Below are positions 8,584-16,630 of a stretch of DNA of 64,000 bases, in pieces (position 1 is the stretch's first letter; every line of letters starts with the position of its first letter). A program made the position numbers and the translations under genes. Under the pieces are notes generated by a model, which worked only from the letters and a program-made list of their open reading frames with translations, searched no databases and was not told where the DNA came from. The stretch covers positions 434,001-498,000 of the forward strand of contig CAWIGP010000002.1 of the NCBI GenBank assembly GCA_963835735.1, read 5' to 3'. This DNA comes from DASQMT01 sp963835735. GTDB taxonomy: Bacteria > Actinomycetota > Thermoleophilia > Solirubrobacterales > Solirubrobacteraceae.

Positions 8584-9527
8584 CGCTGGCCCCGACCGAC
8601 TCCTATCGCGCGATGACCGAGGGGTGCGCGGTCGTCGACCGTTCCGAGCGCGGCAAGCTGGCGCTGACGGGGGCCGAGGCCAAGGACTTCCTGCAGGGCC
8701 AGGTGACCAACGATCTCGAGCGGCTCGAGCCCGGCGACGGCTGCTACGCCGCGTTCCTCACGCACAAGGGCAAGATGCTCGGCGACCTGCGGATCCTCGA
8801 GGCCGGCGACGAGCTGCTGCTCGATTGCGAGCGCGTCGTGCTGCAGGAGCTGTTCAACATGATCCGCCGCTACAAGCTCGGCCGCGACGTCGAGCTGCAC
8901 AAGCGCACGCTCGAGCGCGGGCTGCTGTCGGTGATCGGCCCCGACGCCCGCCGCGTCGCCGGCGCGGACGGCCTGCCGGAGGCCGAGCACGCCCACCGCG
9001 CCGGCCGGATCGGCGGCGCGGCCGTGCGGCTGATCGCCACCGACCTCGGCGTCGACGTGCTGTGCGACGCGGAGGACACCGAGCCGGTCGCCGCCGCGCT
9101 GATCGCCGCCGGAGCCGTTCCCGCCACCGAGGCCGCGGCCGAGGTCCGCCGCGTCGAGACCGGCCGCCCGCGCTACGGCGCCGACCTCGACGACACCGTG
9201 ATCCCGCAGGAGGCAGGTCTCAACGAGCGCGCCGTGTCGTTCGAGAAGGGCTGCTACGTCGGCCAGGAGACGGTCGCGCGGCTGCACTTCCGCGGCAAGC
9301 CGAACCGCCATCTGCGCGGGCTGCGGCTGACGGGCGCCGCCGATCCGGGCGACGCGCTGCGCCTGGGCGAGAAGGAGGTCGGGCGCCTCGGCACCGTCGT
9401 CGAGTCGCCGCGCTTCGGCCCGATCGCGCTCGCGCTGGTGCGCCGCGAGGCGCAGCCCGGCGCCGCGCTCGCGGTCGGCGCGGGCGACGTGCGCGCGGAG
9501 GTCGTCGACCTCCCGTTCGAGGGGTAA
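8577..9527 (+). CDS. ygfZ: Folate-binding protein YgfZ (GcvT-like)
   Basis: 316 residues with the GcvT aminomethyltransferase fold and the diagnostic YgfZ signature KGCYVGQETVARLHFRGKPNR near residue 224, including the reactive cysteine. YgfZ proteins bind tetrahydrofolate and help maintain or repair certain Fe-S enzymes, notably radical-SAM proteins. FbiC, encoded a few kb upstream, is a two-cluster radical-SAM protein. The length matches the family. A 7-base overlap with the upstream small gene suggests an operon. Confidence 0.93.
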   Translation: MVTLAPTDSYRAMTEGCAVVDRSERGKLALTGAEAKDFLQGQVTNDLERLEPGDGCYAAFLTHKGKMLGDLRILEAGDELLLDCERVVLQELFNMIRRYKLGRDVELHKRTLERGLLSVIGPDARRVAGADGLPEAEHAHRAGRIGGAAVRLIATDLGVDVLCDAEDTEPVAAALIAAGAVPATEAAAEVRRVETGRPRYGADLDDTVIPQEAGLNERAVSFEKGCYVGQETVARLHFRGKPNRHLRGLRLTGAADPGDALRLGEKEVGRLGTVVESPRFGPIALALVRREAQPGAALAVGAGDVRAEVVDLPFEG

Positions 9528-9536
9528 GCTCCCGGC

Positions 9537-10025
9537 ATGGCCGCGCATGTCGTCGTCGTCGCCACCGTCACCGCGACCTCGGACGACCTGATGTCCGCGC
9601 TGGAGGAGCGCGTGCGGCGCGCCGCCGTGCCGGTGGACTTCACGCTCGTGATGCCGGCGAACGGCCCCGACCCCGCCGCCATGCAGCCGCGCATGAACGA
9701 GGCGCTCGAGCGGTGGCGCACGGCCGGACTGAAGGTGGAGGGCGTGATCGGCGACGCCGACCCCGTGCAGGCCGTCCGCGAGCTGTGGAACCCCGGCGCG
9801 TTCGACGAGGTGATCGTCTCGACGCTGCCGGGCCAGACGTCGCGCTGGCTGCGCTCGGACGTCCCGTACCGGATCGGTCGCATGTGCGACCTGCCGGTGA
9901 CGCACGTCGTGGCGCTCAGCATGGCCAAGCCGGTCCTGCACGGCGAGCCGCCTCCGCGGCGCAAGGGCGACCGGCTCGGCATCCTCAACGTGATGGCCTA
10001 CCGCGGGTCGCACCCGCGCCAGTAG
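9537..10025 (+). CDS. UspA-like conserved hypothetical protein
   Basis: 162 residues. The N-terminal strand HVVVVATVTATSDDLMSAL and the later FDEVIVSTLPGQTSRWLRSDVP resemble the alpha/beta nucleotide-binding layout of universal stress proteins, but the ATP-loop glycines are not conserved. It follows ygfZ by 9 bases on the same strand and is probably its operon partner. Function unknown. The UspA link is inference from pattern. Confidence 0.6.
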   Translation: MAAHVVVVATVTATSDDLMSALEERVRRAAVPVDFTLVMPANGPDPAAMQPRMNEALERWRTAGLKVEGVIGDADPVQAVRELWNPGAFDEVIVSTLPGQTSRWLRSDVPYRIGRMCDLPVTHVVALSMAKPVLHGEPPPRRKGDRLGILNVMAYRGSHPRQ

Positions 10026-10034
10026 GCCCGGGGC

Positions 10035-10400
10035 TCAGCCGGTCGTGAACTCGAGCCGGTTGCCCCACGGGTCGCTCGCGTAGAAGCGCGACGTCCCCGG
10101 CGCGGCCTGGTCCCAGACGACCTCCACGCCGGCGCCGCCGAGCCGCGCGGCGAGCGCGGTGAGCCGCTCGGCGCCGTCGACCGCGAACGCCGGGTGCGCC
10201 TTCATCGCCGGCGTGAAGTCGTCGGCGATGCCGACGTGCAGCTGCACGTCGCCGCACGAGAACCAGGCGCCGCCGCGCGCCGCGAGCGGCTCGGGCTTCG
10301 GCAGCTCCTCCAGCCCGAGCACGCCGGTGAAGAAGCGGCGCGCCTCGGCCTCGGATCCCGGCGGCGCGGCCACCTGGACATGGTGGATCCCCTCGATCAT
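10035..10400 (-). CDS. VOC-family (glyoxalase/bleomycin-resistance-like) protein
   Basis: 121 residues with the vicinal oxygen chelate pattern: IEGIHHVQVAAP at the first strand, FYTGVLG-like RRFFTGVLGLEEL, and the closing SDPWGNRLEF. Metal ligands (an early His, His in LHVG, the terminal Glu) are present. The substrate cannot be told. Its ATG overlaps the stop of the upstream nuclease gene by 4 bases (ATGA), so the two are in one transcript. Confidence 0.88.
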   Translation of the reverse strand: MIEGIHHVQVAAPPGSEAEARRFFTGVLGLEELPKPEPLAARGGAWFSCGDVQLHVGIADDFTPAMKAHPAFAVDGAERLTALAARLGGAGVEVVWDQAAPGTSRFYASDPWGNRLEFTTG

Positions 10401-12097
10401 GCGCGGGACTCTACGGTGCGCACCCAGGGCACGAGGCGTCCGTCGTCAAGCGCACGCTCGTCGAGCTCCAGCGCCGGCGGATCGTGCGCCGCCACCCAGG
10501 CGCCGACCAGCCGCGTCTCGGCCACCTCGTCGGGCGCCAGCCAGCCACCCAGCTCCGGCCGCGGCGCGGCGCGCAGCGCAGCCGCGGTTCGTGCGCTCAG
10601 CTCGTCGGGGTCGCCCGGCAGCGCACCCCAGTCCACGACGCGTCCGCCCGCGATCCAGAACGCGTCGAAGCGCGCGCGCCGAGACGGATGGGGCGCGAGC
10701 ACCAAGCGCGCGCCGGCGTGCGTCGCGCGCAGCAGGCCGCCCAGCCGGCGCAGCAGGCCCTCCAGCCGCTCGCGCCGCCGCTGCAGCCACGCGGCGCGCT
10801 CGAAGTTGCGCTGCTCGACCGCCGCGCCGCGCTGGGCGTCGAGGTGGGCGAGCAGCGCCGCGCCGCCGTCGCGCCGGTCGACGAACAGCCGCAGCGCCTG
10901 GTCGAGCCGCTCGCGGTAGAGGTTGGGATCGAGGTCGCCGAGGCAGGGCGAGAGGCAGCGGCCCATCTGCCCGTAAGCGCTCGGATGGTCGCGGCGCGGC
11001 AGCTTGCGGCCGCAATGGCGCAGCCCGAACAGGGAGTTGAGCTGCTCGACCAGCTCGGCGGCGGCGGCGCGCCCGCGCACCGGGCCGACCGTGACCGCGT
11101 GTCCGCGGGCGGGCTCGGGCGCGACCTCGAGGATCGGGAACGCGATGTCGAGCCGGCAGCGCAGGTACACGTAGCCGTCGGGGCTGCGCTTGCCGCGCTT
11201 GTTGCCCGGCGGGCGCAGCGTCTTGATCAGCCGGTCCTCGAGCAGCAGCGCGCCCAGCTCGGACTGCGTCGCCTGGTAGTCGACGTGCTCGGCCTCCCCC
11301 GTCCACGCCGCCGGCGTAGTGAAGTGCGCGCGCGCCCGCGTGCGCAGGCAGACCGACTTGCCGACGTAGAGCGGATGGCCGTCGGCGTCGCGGAACACGT
11401 ACACGCCGGGGTCGCGCGGGAGCGCCGAGAAGTCCGGCCGCTCGTCGGGCGGCCGGCGACGGGCGCCGGCGCGCGGCCGGCGCGTGCGGCCGCCGCGCTT
11501 GGGCCCGAGCAGCGCGACCGCGTCGGCGATCGACGCGGCGTGCGCGGTCAGGCGCCCGAACAGCGCGCAGAACACGCGCGCGCACGTCTCGGCGTCCGGC
11601 AGCGCGCGGTGCGTCATCTCCACGTCGATCCCCAGCGCGTCGGCCAGCGCCGCGAGGCCGCGGCGGCGCTGCAGCGGCGCGAACCGGCGCGCCATCGCGA
11701 CCGTGCACAGAACGGGCGGCTCCGGCCAGTCGAGCGCGGCGCGCGCGAACGCCGAGCGCAGCACGCCGAGGTCGAAGCGCGCCGAGTGCGCCACCAGCAC
11801 GCGGCCGCGCAGCAGCCGGCCGAGCTCGGGCAGCACCGCCTCGGGCGCCGGCGCCTCGTCGACCATCGCCTGCGAGATCCCGGTGAACCGCTGGATCCCA
11901 GGCGAGAGCGGCGACGCGACCCCGACGAGCGAGGACCAGCGGTCGTGCAGCTCGCCGCCGCCGACCAGCACCGCGCCCACCTCGGTCAGCTCGCAGCGCT
12001 CGCGCGCGAGGCCGTTCGTCTCGGTGTCGACCGCGAGGAACTCCGCCGTCGCGAGCGGCTGGGTCAGCAGATCGGCCGATTGCAGCAGCACTGACAT
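10397..12097 (-). CDS. DEDDh exonuclease fused to UvrC-like GIY-YIG nuclease
   Basis: 566 residues from the ATG at 12097. The N-terminal DnaQ-like exonuclease carries VDTETNG, HSARFD and HRALPDAE (the DEDDh residues). It is followed from about residue 205 by a GIY-YIG domain (PGVYVFRDADGHPLYVGKS) and a UvrB-binding type helix (AVEQRNFERAAWLQRRRERL). The C-terminal endonuclease half of full UvrC is missing, as in Cho. Such DnaQ-UvrC fusions are known in actinobacteria and are taken to act in DNA repair. A longer frame to 12508 exists, but it lacks homology before this ATG. Confidence 0.9.
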   Translation of the reverse strand: MSVLLQSADLLTQPLATAEFLAVDTETNGLARERCELTEVGAVLVGGGELHDRWSSLVGVASPLSPGIQRFTGISQAMVDEAPAPEAVLPELGRLLRGRVLVAHSARFDLGVLRSAFARAALDWPEPPVLCTVAMARRFAPLQRRRGLAALADALGIDVEMTHRALPDAETCARVFCALFGRLTAHAASIADAVALLGPKRGGRTRRPRAGARRRPPDERPDFSALPRDPGVYVFRDADGHPLYVGKSVCLRTRARAHFTTPAAWTGEAEHVDYQATQSELGALLLEDRLIKTLRPPGNKRGKRSPDGYVYLRCRLDIAFPILEVAPEPARGHAVTVGPVRGRAAAAELVEQLNSLFGLRHCGRKLPRRDHPSAYGQMGRCLSPCLGDLDPNLYRERLDQALRLFVDRRDGGAALLAHLDAQRGAAVEQRNFERAAWLQRRRERLEGLLRRLGGLLRATHAGARLVLAPHPSRRARFDAFWIAGGRVVDWGALPGDPDELSARTAAALRAAPRPELGGWLAPDEVAETRLVGAWVAAHDPPALELDERALDDGRLVPWVRTVESRA

Positions 12098-12196
12098 GGG
12101 CCGCGGGTCATACCTCTCGCCCCGGACGGCACGCAGGTCCCGTTGCAGGGGAATCCGCGGCATCCCGCGGCGTCGCGGGGTAGGGTTCGGCCGACC

Positions 12197-12601
12197 ATGC
12201 GGATCCGCTGTGCACTGGGCGCCGCGGCGGCACTGGGGGTCGCGGGCTGCGGTGATGACCACGCCAACCGGGATCGCCCTGCGGCCTCGATCAACGTGAC
12301 CGCGGCGATCGCCGACGGGCGCATCCACGTCTCGCCGCGGTCGTTCGGCGCCGGGCCGATCCGGCTGATCGTCTCCAACCAGACGACGTCGGCTCAGGCC
12401 GTGACGATCGAGACCGACGGCGGCGGGTCCGGGGTCACGCAGACGAGCGCGCCGATCCGCCCCGGCGCGACCGGCACGCTCGAGGCCGACGTGCCCGAGG
12501 GCGAGCATCGGATCAGCACCGACGACCGCAAGGTCCGCACCGTCGCGGTGCGCGTCGGCGCCCCGCGCCCGTCAGCGCAGAACGAGCTGCTGCTCCCGTA
12601 G
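12197..12601 (+). CDS. Small secreted lipoprotein, beta-rich
   Basis: 134 residues from the ATG at 12197, chosen because it gives a compact signal peptide ending in the lipobox LGVAGC. The mature part is beta-strand rich and hydrophilic (INVTAAIADGRIHVSP, RLIVSNQTTSAQAVTIETDG). It resembles a cupredoxin-like or Ig-like fold but has no copper ligands that I can identify. It is divergent from the nuclease gene. Function unknown; probably anchored on the outer face of the membrane. Confidence 0.65.
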   Translation: MRIRCALGAAAALGVAGCGDDHANRDRPAASINVTAAIADGRIHVSPRSFGAGPIRLIVSNQTTSAQAVTIETDGGGSGVTQTSAPIRPGATGTLEADVPEGEHRISTDDRKVRTVAVRVGAPRPSAQNELLLP

Positions 12602-12722
12602 GGGCAGCCGTACCTCGGAGGGCGGGCAGCCCTTAGGGAATTCTGATGCCACCTTCATGGTCTGACTAAGCGTGCACTGGCAGAGTGCCCAACGTCCTCC
12701 CCACCCTCCCTCGGAGCCCAAC

Positions 12723-12932
12723 ATGTCCCCTTCCCTCGAACACGCTCGGAGTCACCTAGCCGACTTGCGCGAGGAGCTCGCCGCCGCCGTCGCCGTCGGA
12801 CTCGCCGATCACCCGGCCTACCAGGCCGACCTGCGCGAGGAGATGGCGATCGCCGAGGCGGCGTACGTCGCGGCCGCGGTCACCGAGATCGCGTCGTTCC
12901 GCGGGCAGCTGAGCGGCCCGCAGTTCGGCTAG
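12723..12932 (+). CDS. Small helical hypothetical protein, 69 residues
   Basis: Almost entirely predicted helix (LEHARSHLADLREELAAAV ... YQADLREEMAIAEAAYVAAA), acidic and Ala/Glu rich, without a signal peptide. The ATG at 12723 is preceded at a distance by ggag. Its end overlaps the end of the convergent protease gene by 4 bases. Small actinobacterial proteins of this type are common and uncharacterised. The call rests on codon usage and position. Confidence 0.5.
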   Translation: MSPSLEHARSHLADLREELAAAVAVGLADHPAYQADLREEMAIAEAAYVAAAVTEIASFRGQLSGPQFG

Positions 12933-13888
12933 CGCGTAGCCAGCTCCCGCGGCACCAGCGCCAGCCGGCGCTCGGTGCCGCCGCGGTAGACCTCCAGCTC
13001 GACCGGCTTGTCGATCGTGTCGGCGGTCAGCAGCCGCTGCAGGTCGTTGACGCCGCCGACCGGCTCGCCGTCGACGCCCACCACCAGGTCCTCCGGGCGA
13101 ACGCCCGCGCGGTCGGCGGGCGAGTCGGCGATCACGTCGACCACCTCGAGCCCGCGCGCGCGGCCCAGCGCCACGGCCAACGCGGGCGGCAGCGGCCGGG
13201 CTCCGCCGGCGATCCCGATCCACGCGCGGCGCACGCGCCCGTCGCGCATCAGCGCGCCGACGACCTGGCGCGTCGTCTCGTTCACCGGCACCGCGAGACC
13301 GAGGCCGATCCCGGCGACCGCGGTGTTGATGCCGACCACGCGTCCCCGGCCGTCGACGAGCGCGCCGCCGGAGTTGCCCGGGTTGAGCGCGGCGTCGGTC
13401 TGGATCACGTCGTCGACGACGCGCACCGTCCGCCCCGCCCGCGTGGGAAGCGAGCGGCCCAGCGCCGAGACGACGCCTGCGGTCACGGAGCTCGCGAAGC
13501 CGTGCGGGTTGCCGATCGCGACGACGAGCTGCCCGACGCGCAGCGCGGCGGCGTCGCCGAGCGGCGCCGGGGGCGGCGCCGGCTCGTCGGCGCGCAGCAC
13601 GGCGAGGTCTGACAACGGATCGGCGCCGACCATCCTCAGGGTCAGCTCGCGGCCGTCGGTGAACGAGCCGCGCACGCGCCCGCCGCGTCCGCCCTCGACG
13701 ACGTGCGCGGACGTCAGCAGGAACCCGTCCGGCGTGATGACGACGCCCGAGCCGGCACCGACCGGCCGGCCGCCCCGGGTCAGCCGCAGGTTCGCCACCG
13801 AGGGCGAGACGGACTCCGCCACGGTGGTCACGACGCGCGAGTAGGCGTCCAGCGCCTCGGTCTCGTCGGGAAGCATCAGATCAGTCAC
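12929..13888 (-). CDS. HtrA/DegP-type trypsin-like serine protease with PDZ domain
   Basis: 319 residues. The catalytic triad is clear: His62 in TSAHVV, Asp94 in DPLSDLAVL and Ser173 in LNPGNSGGAL. A PDZ domain follows from about residue 225 (RGLEVVDVIADSPADRAGV, then DLVVGVDGEPV). There is no signal peptide or membrane segment, unusual for HtrA, so the protease should be cytoplasmic unless a start was missed. The start is a GTG at 13886-13888. The region upstream is shared with the divergent marR and holds inverted repeats. Confidence 0.9.
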   Translation of the reverse strand: MTDLMLPDETEALDAYSRVVTTVAESVSPSVANLRLTRGGRPVGAGSGVVITPDGFLLTSAHVVEGGRGGRVRGSFTDGRELTLRMVGADPLSDLAVLRADEPAPPPAPLGDAAALRVGQLVVAIGNPHGFASSVTAGVVSALGRSLPTRAGRTVRVVDDVIQTDAALNPGNSGGALVDGRGRVVGINTAVAGIGLGLAVPVNETTRQVVGALMRDGRVRRAWIGIAGGARPLPPALAVALGRARGLEVVDVIADSPADRAGVRPEDLVVGVDGEPVGGVNDLQRLLTADTIDKPVELEVYRGGTERRLALVPRELATR

Positions 13889-13918
13889 TTGCAGAACGAT
13901 AGCGACTGGGGGTCAGAT

Positions 13919-13980
13919 CTTGCAATCGCGCACAGGCGACAGACCGCGGTCGAGTCGCAGTTGTTGTGCTCGATTGCAAG
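13919..13980. promoter_or_regulatory. Spaced perfect 10-bp inverted repeat in the protease/marR intergenic region
   Basis: cttgcaatcg at 13919-13928 is matched exactly by its reverse complement cgattgcaag at 13971-13980. The core ttgca recurs in the palindrome overlapping the marR start. Two half-sites of the same word in a divergent regulatory region are typical of autoregulated MarR operators. Assignment to this MarR protein is inference. Confidence 0.6.
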
Positions 13981-14031
13981 TCTCACCACGCCGGGTAGCC
14001 GTACCGCGCCGGGCGCCGGGAATGTGCTTTA

Positions 14032-14047
14032 CTTGCATGCGTGCAAG
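14032..14047. promoter_or_regulatory. Palindrome over the marR start codon (likely MarR operator)
   Basis: cttgcatgcgtgcaag is a 16-base near-perfect dyad (one central mismatch pair) that covers the GTG start of the marR gene at 14041. It shares the word cttgca with the inverted repeat at 13919-13980. A repressor bound here would block transcription of the marR/exporter pair. Binding is inferred. Confidence 0.55.
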
Positions 14048-14490
14048 CAACGGTTGCATCTCCGCAACAACTGGCAGACCTGCTCAACAAGCTGAGCACC
14101 TACGTCAACCGGACCGCATCCCCCGACATGTTCCGCGTGCTCGGCGAGGTCGGCCTGGCGTTCACCCAGCTGAAGGCGCTGTTCCTGCTCCAGGAGCACG
14201 ACGAGATGACCGTGAAGGACATTTCGGCCCGCCTGTCGATGTCGGTCCCCGCGATGTCGCGCTCGGTCGACGGGCTCGTGCAGCGCGGAATGGTCGCGCG
14301 GCGCGAGGACGACACCGACCGGCGCTCGAAGCAGATCGCCCTGCTCCCCGCTGGGCGAGACGTGCTCGACCGGGTGACCGCCGCGCGCGAGCACGCGCTC
14401 GTCGCGTTCGCCGCCGAACTTTCCGACGCGGAGCGCACCGCGCTGCACGCCGCTCTCCTCCCCATCGCCGAAAGGATCACCTCCCCATGA
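14041..14490 (+). CDS. MarR-family transcriptional regulator
   Basis: 149 residues with a winged helix: MTVKDISARLSMSVPAMSRSVDGLVQRGMVARRED is the recognition helix plus wing start, and DRRSKQIALLPAGRDVL completes the wing. The family binds palindromic operators as a dimer and releases on binding a small ligand. Its TGA overlaps the ATG of the DHA2-type exporter by 4 bases, so the pair is one operon and the exporter is the likely target. The GTG start lies inside the palindrome at 14032-14047, which suggests self-control. Confidence 0.92.
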   Translation: MQATVASPQQLADLLNKLSTYVNRTASPDMFRVLGEVGLAFTQLKALFLLQEHDEMTVKDISARLSMSVPAMSRSVDGLVQRGMVARREDDTDRRSKQIALLPAGRDVLDRVTAAREHALVAFAAELSDAERTALHAALLPIAERITSP

Positions 14491-16043
14491 CCCACCGGCT
14501 CAGACTGTCCGAGCACAACCGCCGTTGGTGGACGCTCGGCGCCATGTGCTTCGCGCTGTTCATGATCATGCTCGACAACACGGCGGTGAACGTCGCGCTG
14601 CCGTCGATCCAGAAGGACTTCGGGGCGTCGCTCTCGTCGCTCGAGTGGACCGTCAACGCCTACACGCTCACGTTCGCCGTGCTGCTCGTCACCGGTGGAC
14701 GCCTGGGCGACATCTTCGGACGCCGCCGCATGTTCCTGTTCGGCGTCGTCGTCTTCGCGCTCGCCTCCGCCACGATCGGCTTCTCTCCTTCCGACAGCTG
14801 GCTCGTGGGCTGGCGGGCCGTCCAGGGCATCGGGGCGGCGTTCATGATGCCCGCCACGCTGTCGATCATCTCCAATGCGTTCCCGCCGGAGGAGCGCGGC
14901 AAGGCGATCGGCACCTGGGCGGGCGTGTCCGCGATCGCGCTCGCGGCCGGCCCGCTGCTCGGCGGCTGGCTGACCCAGGACGTGTCCTGGCGCGCGATCT
15001 TCTTCATCAATCTCCCGGTGGCGGTCGGCGCGGTCGTGGTGACGCTGTTCGCCGCGCACGAGTCGCGCGACGAGACCGTCGGCCGCAGCGTCGACATCCC
15101 CGGCATCGCGGCGATGACCGTCGCCCTGACCTCGCTCGTGTTCGCGCTGGTCGAGGGCAACTCGTGGGGCTGGGGCTCGCCCGGCATCCTCGGCCTGCTC
15201 GCGCTCAGCGTCGGCGCGTTCGCGGCGTTCATGGCGATCGAGCGGCGCGCGAAAGCGCCGATCGTCGACTTCGAGGCGCTGCGCTCCAAGCAGTTCCTCG
15301 GGGCCAACCTCGTCGCGTTCATGGTCTCGTTCGGGATGCTGGCGATGTTCTTCTTCCTGGCGCTCTACATGCAGAACATCCTCGGCTTCTCGCCGCTGGA
15401 GGCCGGGGTCCGCTTCCTCCCCTCGACGGTCGTGATCATCTTCGCCGGTCCGATCGCCGGCCGGCTGGCGGACCGCTTCGGCCCGCGTCCCCTGATGGTC
15501 TCCGGGCTGCTGATCACCGCGGTCGCGCTCGCCTGGCAGTCGCGCATCGGCGTCGACACGAGTTACAGCTTCCTCGTCGGTGCGTTCGTGCTGATGGGCC
15601 TCGGCATCGGTCTCGTGATGTCGCCGATGAGCATGGCCGCGATGAACGCCGTCGACCGCACCAAGGCGGGCGTGGCTTCCGGCACACTGTCGACGTTCCG
15701 CATGGTCGGCGGCACGTTCGGCGTCGCCGGCCTAGGCGCGCTCGTCGCCGTGGTCGGGCGCCACGATCTCGAGCAGTCGCTGCCGCAGGTCTCGGGCGGA
15801 GCACGTGACGCGCTCGTCGACGGGCTCGGCTCCGGCGCCGCCGTCCAGGGCGCTCCGCGCGAGGTCGTGACCGCGACGCAGTCGGCGTTCGTCGACGCGC
15901 TCGGCACCGGCCTGACGATCAGCGCGGTCGCGGTGGCGATCGCCGCGGTCGCGGCCTGGTTCCTCATCTCCCCCAGCCGGCCGGCGGGGGCTCCCCAGCC
16001 GTCGGCCGAGGCCGAGGCCGACGCCGAGTTGGCGACGGCCTAG
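14487..16043 (+). CDS. MFS drug exporter, DHA2 (EmrB/QacA) family
   Basis: 518 residues with about 14 membrane segments, as expected for the DHA2 family. Motif LDNTAVNVALPSIQKDFG is in helix 1, GGRLGDIFGRRRMFLFG is the loop 2-3 motif A and WRAVQGIGAAFMMPATLSII is motif B. It probably exports a hydrophobic or cationic compound by proton antiport. It is translated with the upstream MarR regulator (ATGA overlap). The C-terminus ends in an acidic Ala/Glu tail. Confidence 0.93.
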   Translation: MTHRLRLSEHNRRWWTLGAMCFALFMIMLDNTAVNVALPSIQKDFGASLSSLEWTVNAYTLTFAVLLVTGGRLGDIFGRRRMFLFGVVVFALASATIGFSPSDSWLVGWRAVQGIGAAFMMPATLSIISNAFPPEERGKAIGTWAGVSAIALAAGPLLGGWLTQDVSWRAIFFINLPVAVGAVVVTLFAAHESRDETVGRSVDIPGIAAMTVALTSLVFALVEGNSWGWGSPGILGLLALSVGAFAAFMAIERRAKAPIVDFEALRSKQFLGANLVAFMVSFGMLAMFFFLALYMQNILGFSPLEAGVRFLPSTVVIIFAGPIAGRLADRFGPRPLMVSGLLITAVALAWQSRIGVDTSYSFLVGAFVLMGLGIGLVMSPMSMAAMNAVDRTKAGVASGTLSTFRMVGGTFGVAGLGALVAVVGRHDLEQSLPQVSGGARDALVDGLGSGAAVQGAPREVVTATQSAFVDALGTGLTISAVAVAIAAVAAWFLISPSRPAGAPQPSAEAEADAELATA

Positions 16044-16051
16044 CCGTTTTC

Positions 16052-16275
16052 GCGCCGGCGCTGCATGTGCGCGCCGGCGTCCGGAGTCTGGCGCCGGCGC
16101 CCGATTGGCGCCGGCGTCCGGCGTGCTTGCGCCGGCGCCCGATTGGCGCCGGCGTCCGGCGTGCTTGCGCGATCGCGCGATTCGGCGCCGGCGTAGGCGC
16201 TCTTGCAGCCATCGCCCGACTCGGCGCCGGCGTAGGCGCTCTTGCGCCATCGCCGCATCGGGCGCCAGCGTTGGT
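16052..16275 (+). repeat. Degenerate 38-39 bp tandem repeat array, about five units
   Basis: Units start with ggcgccggcgt and end near cttgc. Two units, starting at 16091 and 16129 (period 38), are identical over about 38 bases, including ccgattggcgccggcgtccg. Two more, starting at 16182 and 16221 (period 39), share tcggcgccggcgtaggcgct. Partial units flank both sides. The array directly follows the exporter stop. No conserved protein reads through it. Each unit is itself partly palindromic (ggcgcc), so folding in RNA is likely. Confidence 0.75.
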
Positions 16276-16310
16276 GTACGGCTGGCATTGAAGGGGAGCG
16301 CGGAGTGCCT

Positions 16311-16397
16311 CGGCGCTCATCTGGCACGCCACTGCGAGCCAAGCGTGCTTTGTTGCGCCTTGACCGCGGTATGCGCGGTCAAGGCGCAACAGAGTGC
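16311..16397 (+). repeat. Long hairpin element, copy 1
   Basis: Arms tgttgcgccttgaccgc (16351-16367) and its exact reverse complement (16375-16391) enclose the 7-base loop ggtatgc. The pairing extends outward with wobble pairs to about 16345-16397. The block opens with ggcgctcatctgg (16312-16324), shared with copy 2. The stem is too long and has no T-run for a simple terminator. It could be a REP-like element or a small structured RNA. Confidence 0.75.
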
Positions 16398-16403
16398 CGC
16401 CGG

Positions 16404-16487
16404 GGCGCTCATCTGGGCGGTGCGGCCCCGCCGATGTGCTCTGTTGCGTCTCGAGGTCGCTATTCGACCACGAGACGCAACAGAGCA
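16404..16487 (+). repeat. Long hairpin element, copy 2
   Basis: Arms at 16438-16459 and 16465-16486 are 22 bases each with one mismatch (16454/16470) around the loop ctatt. The block opens with the same ggcgctcatctgg (16404-16416) as copy 1, 92 bases away, and the stem again begins with tgttgcg. The stem interiors differ between the copies while pairing is kept, which is the mark of a conserved structure. Confidence 0.75.
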
Positions 16488-16630
16488 TCGACCCCCGCGA
16501 GTTGGCAGACGGCCAGGGCCCGCTGGTGCGACGACCCGTCCTGTGTCCTACGCGCACGCCGAACCCGCTCCCTTAAATGCCCGCAGTTCACCGGCGCCGG
16601 CGCCCAGCAAAAGCGCCGGCGCACACGCCG

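Larger units (their letters stand above)
16044..16630. other. 587-bp noncoding region (repeats and hairpins)
   Basis: This holds the tandem array, the two long hairpins and, near its right end, two palindromic gcgccggcgc blocks (16594-16603 and 16613-16622) that could form a terminator-like hairpin for the gene ending at 16631. Open frames crossing it have the composition of the repeats and no protein features. No tRNA or other named RNA gene was recognised. Confidence 0.6.

Noticed and set aside
16052..16275. Possible CRISPR array
   Set aside because: Units are contiguous with a 38-39 bp period and no unique spacers, and no cas gene is present.
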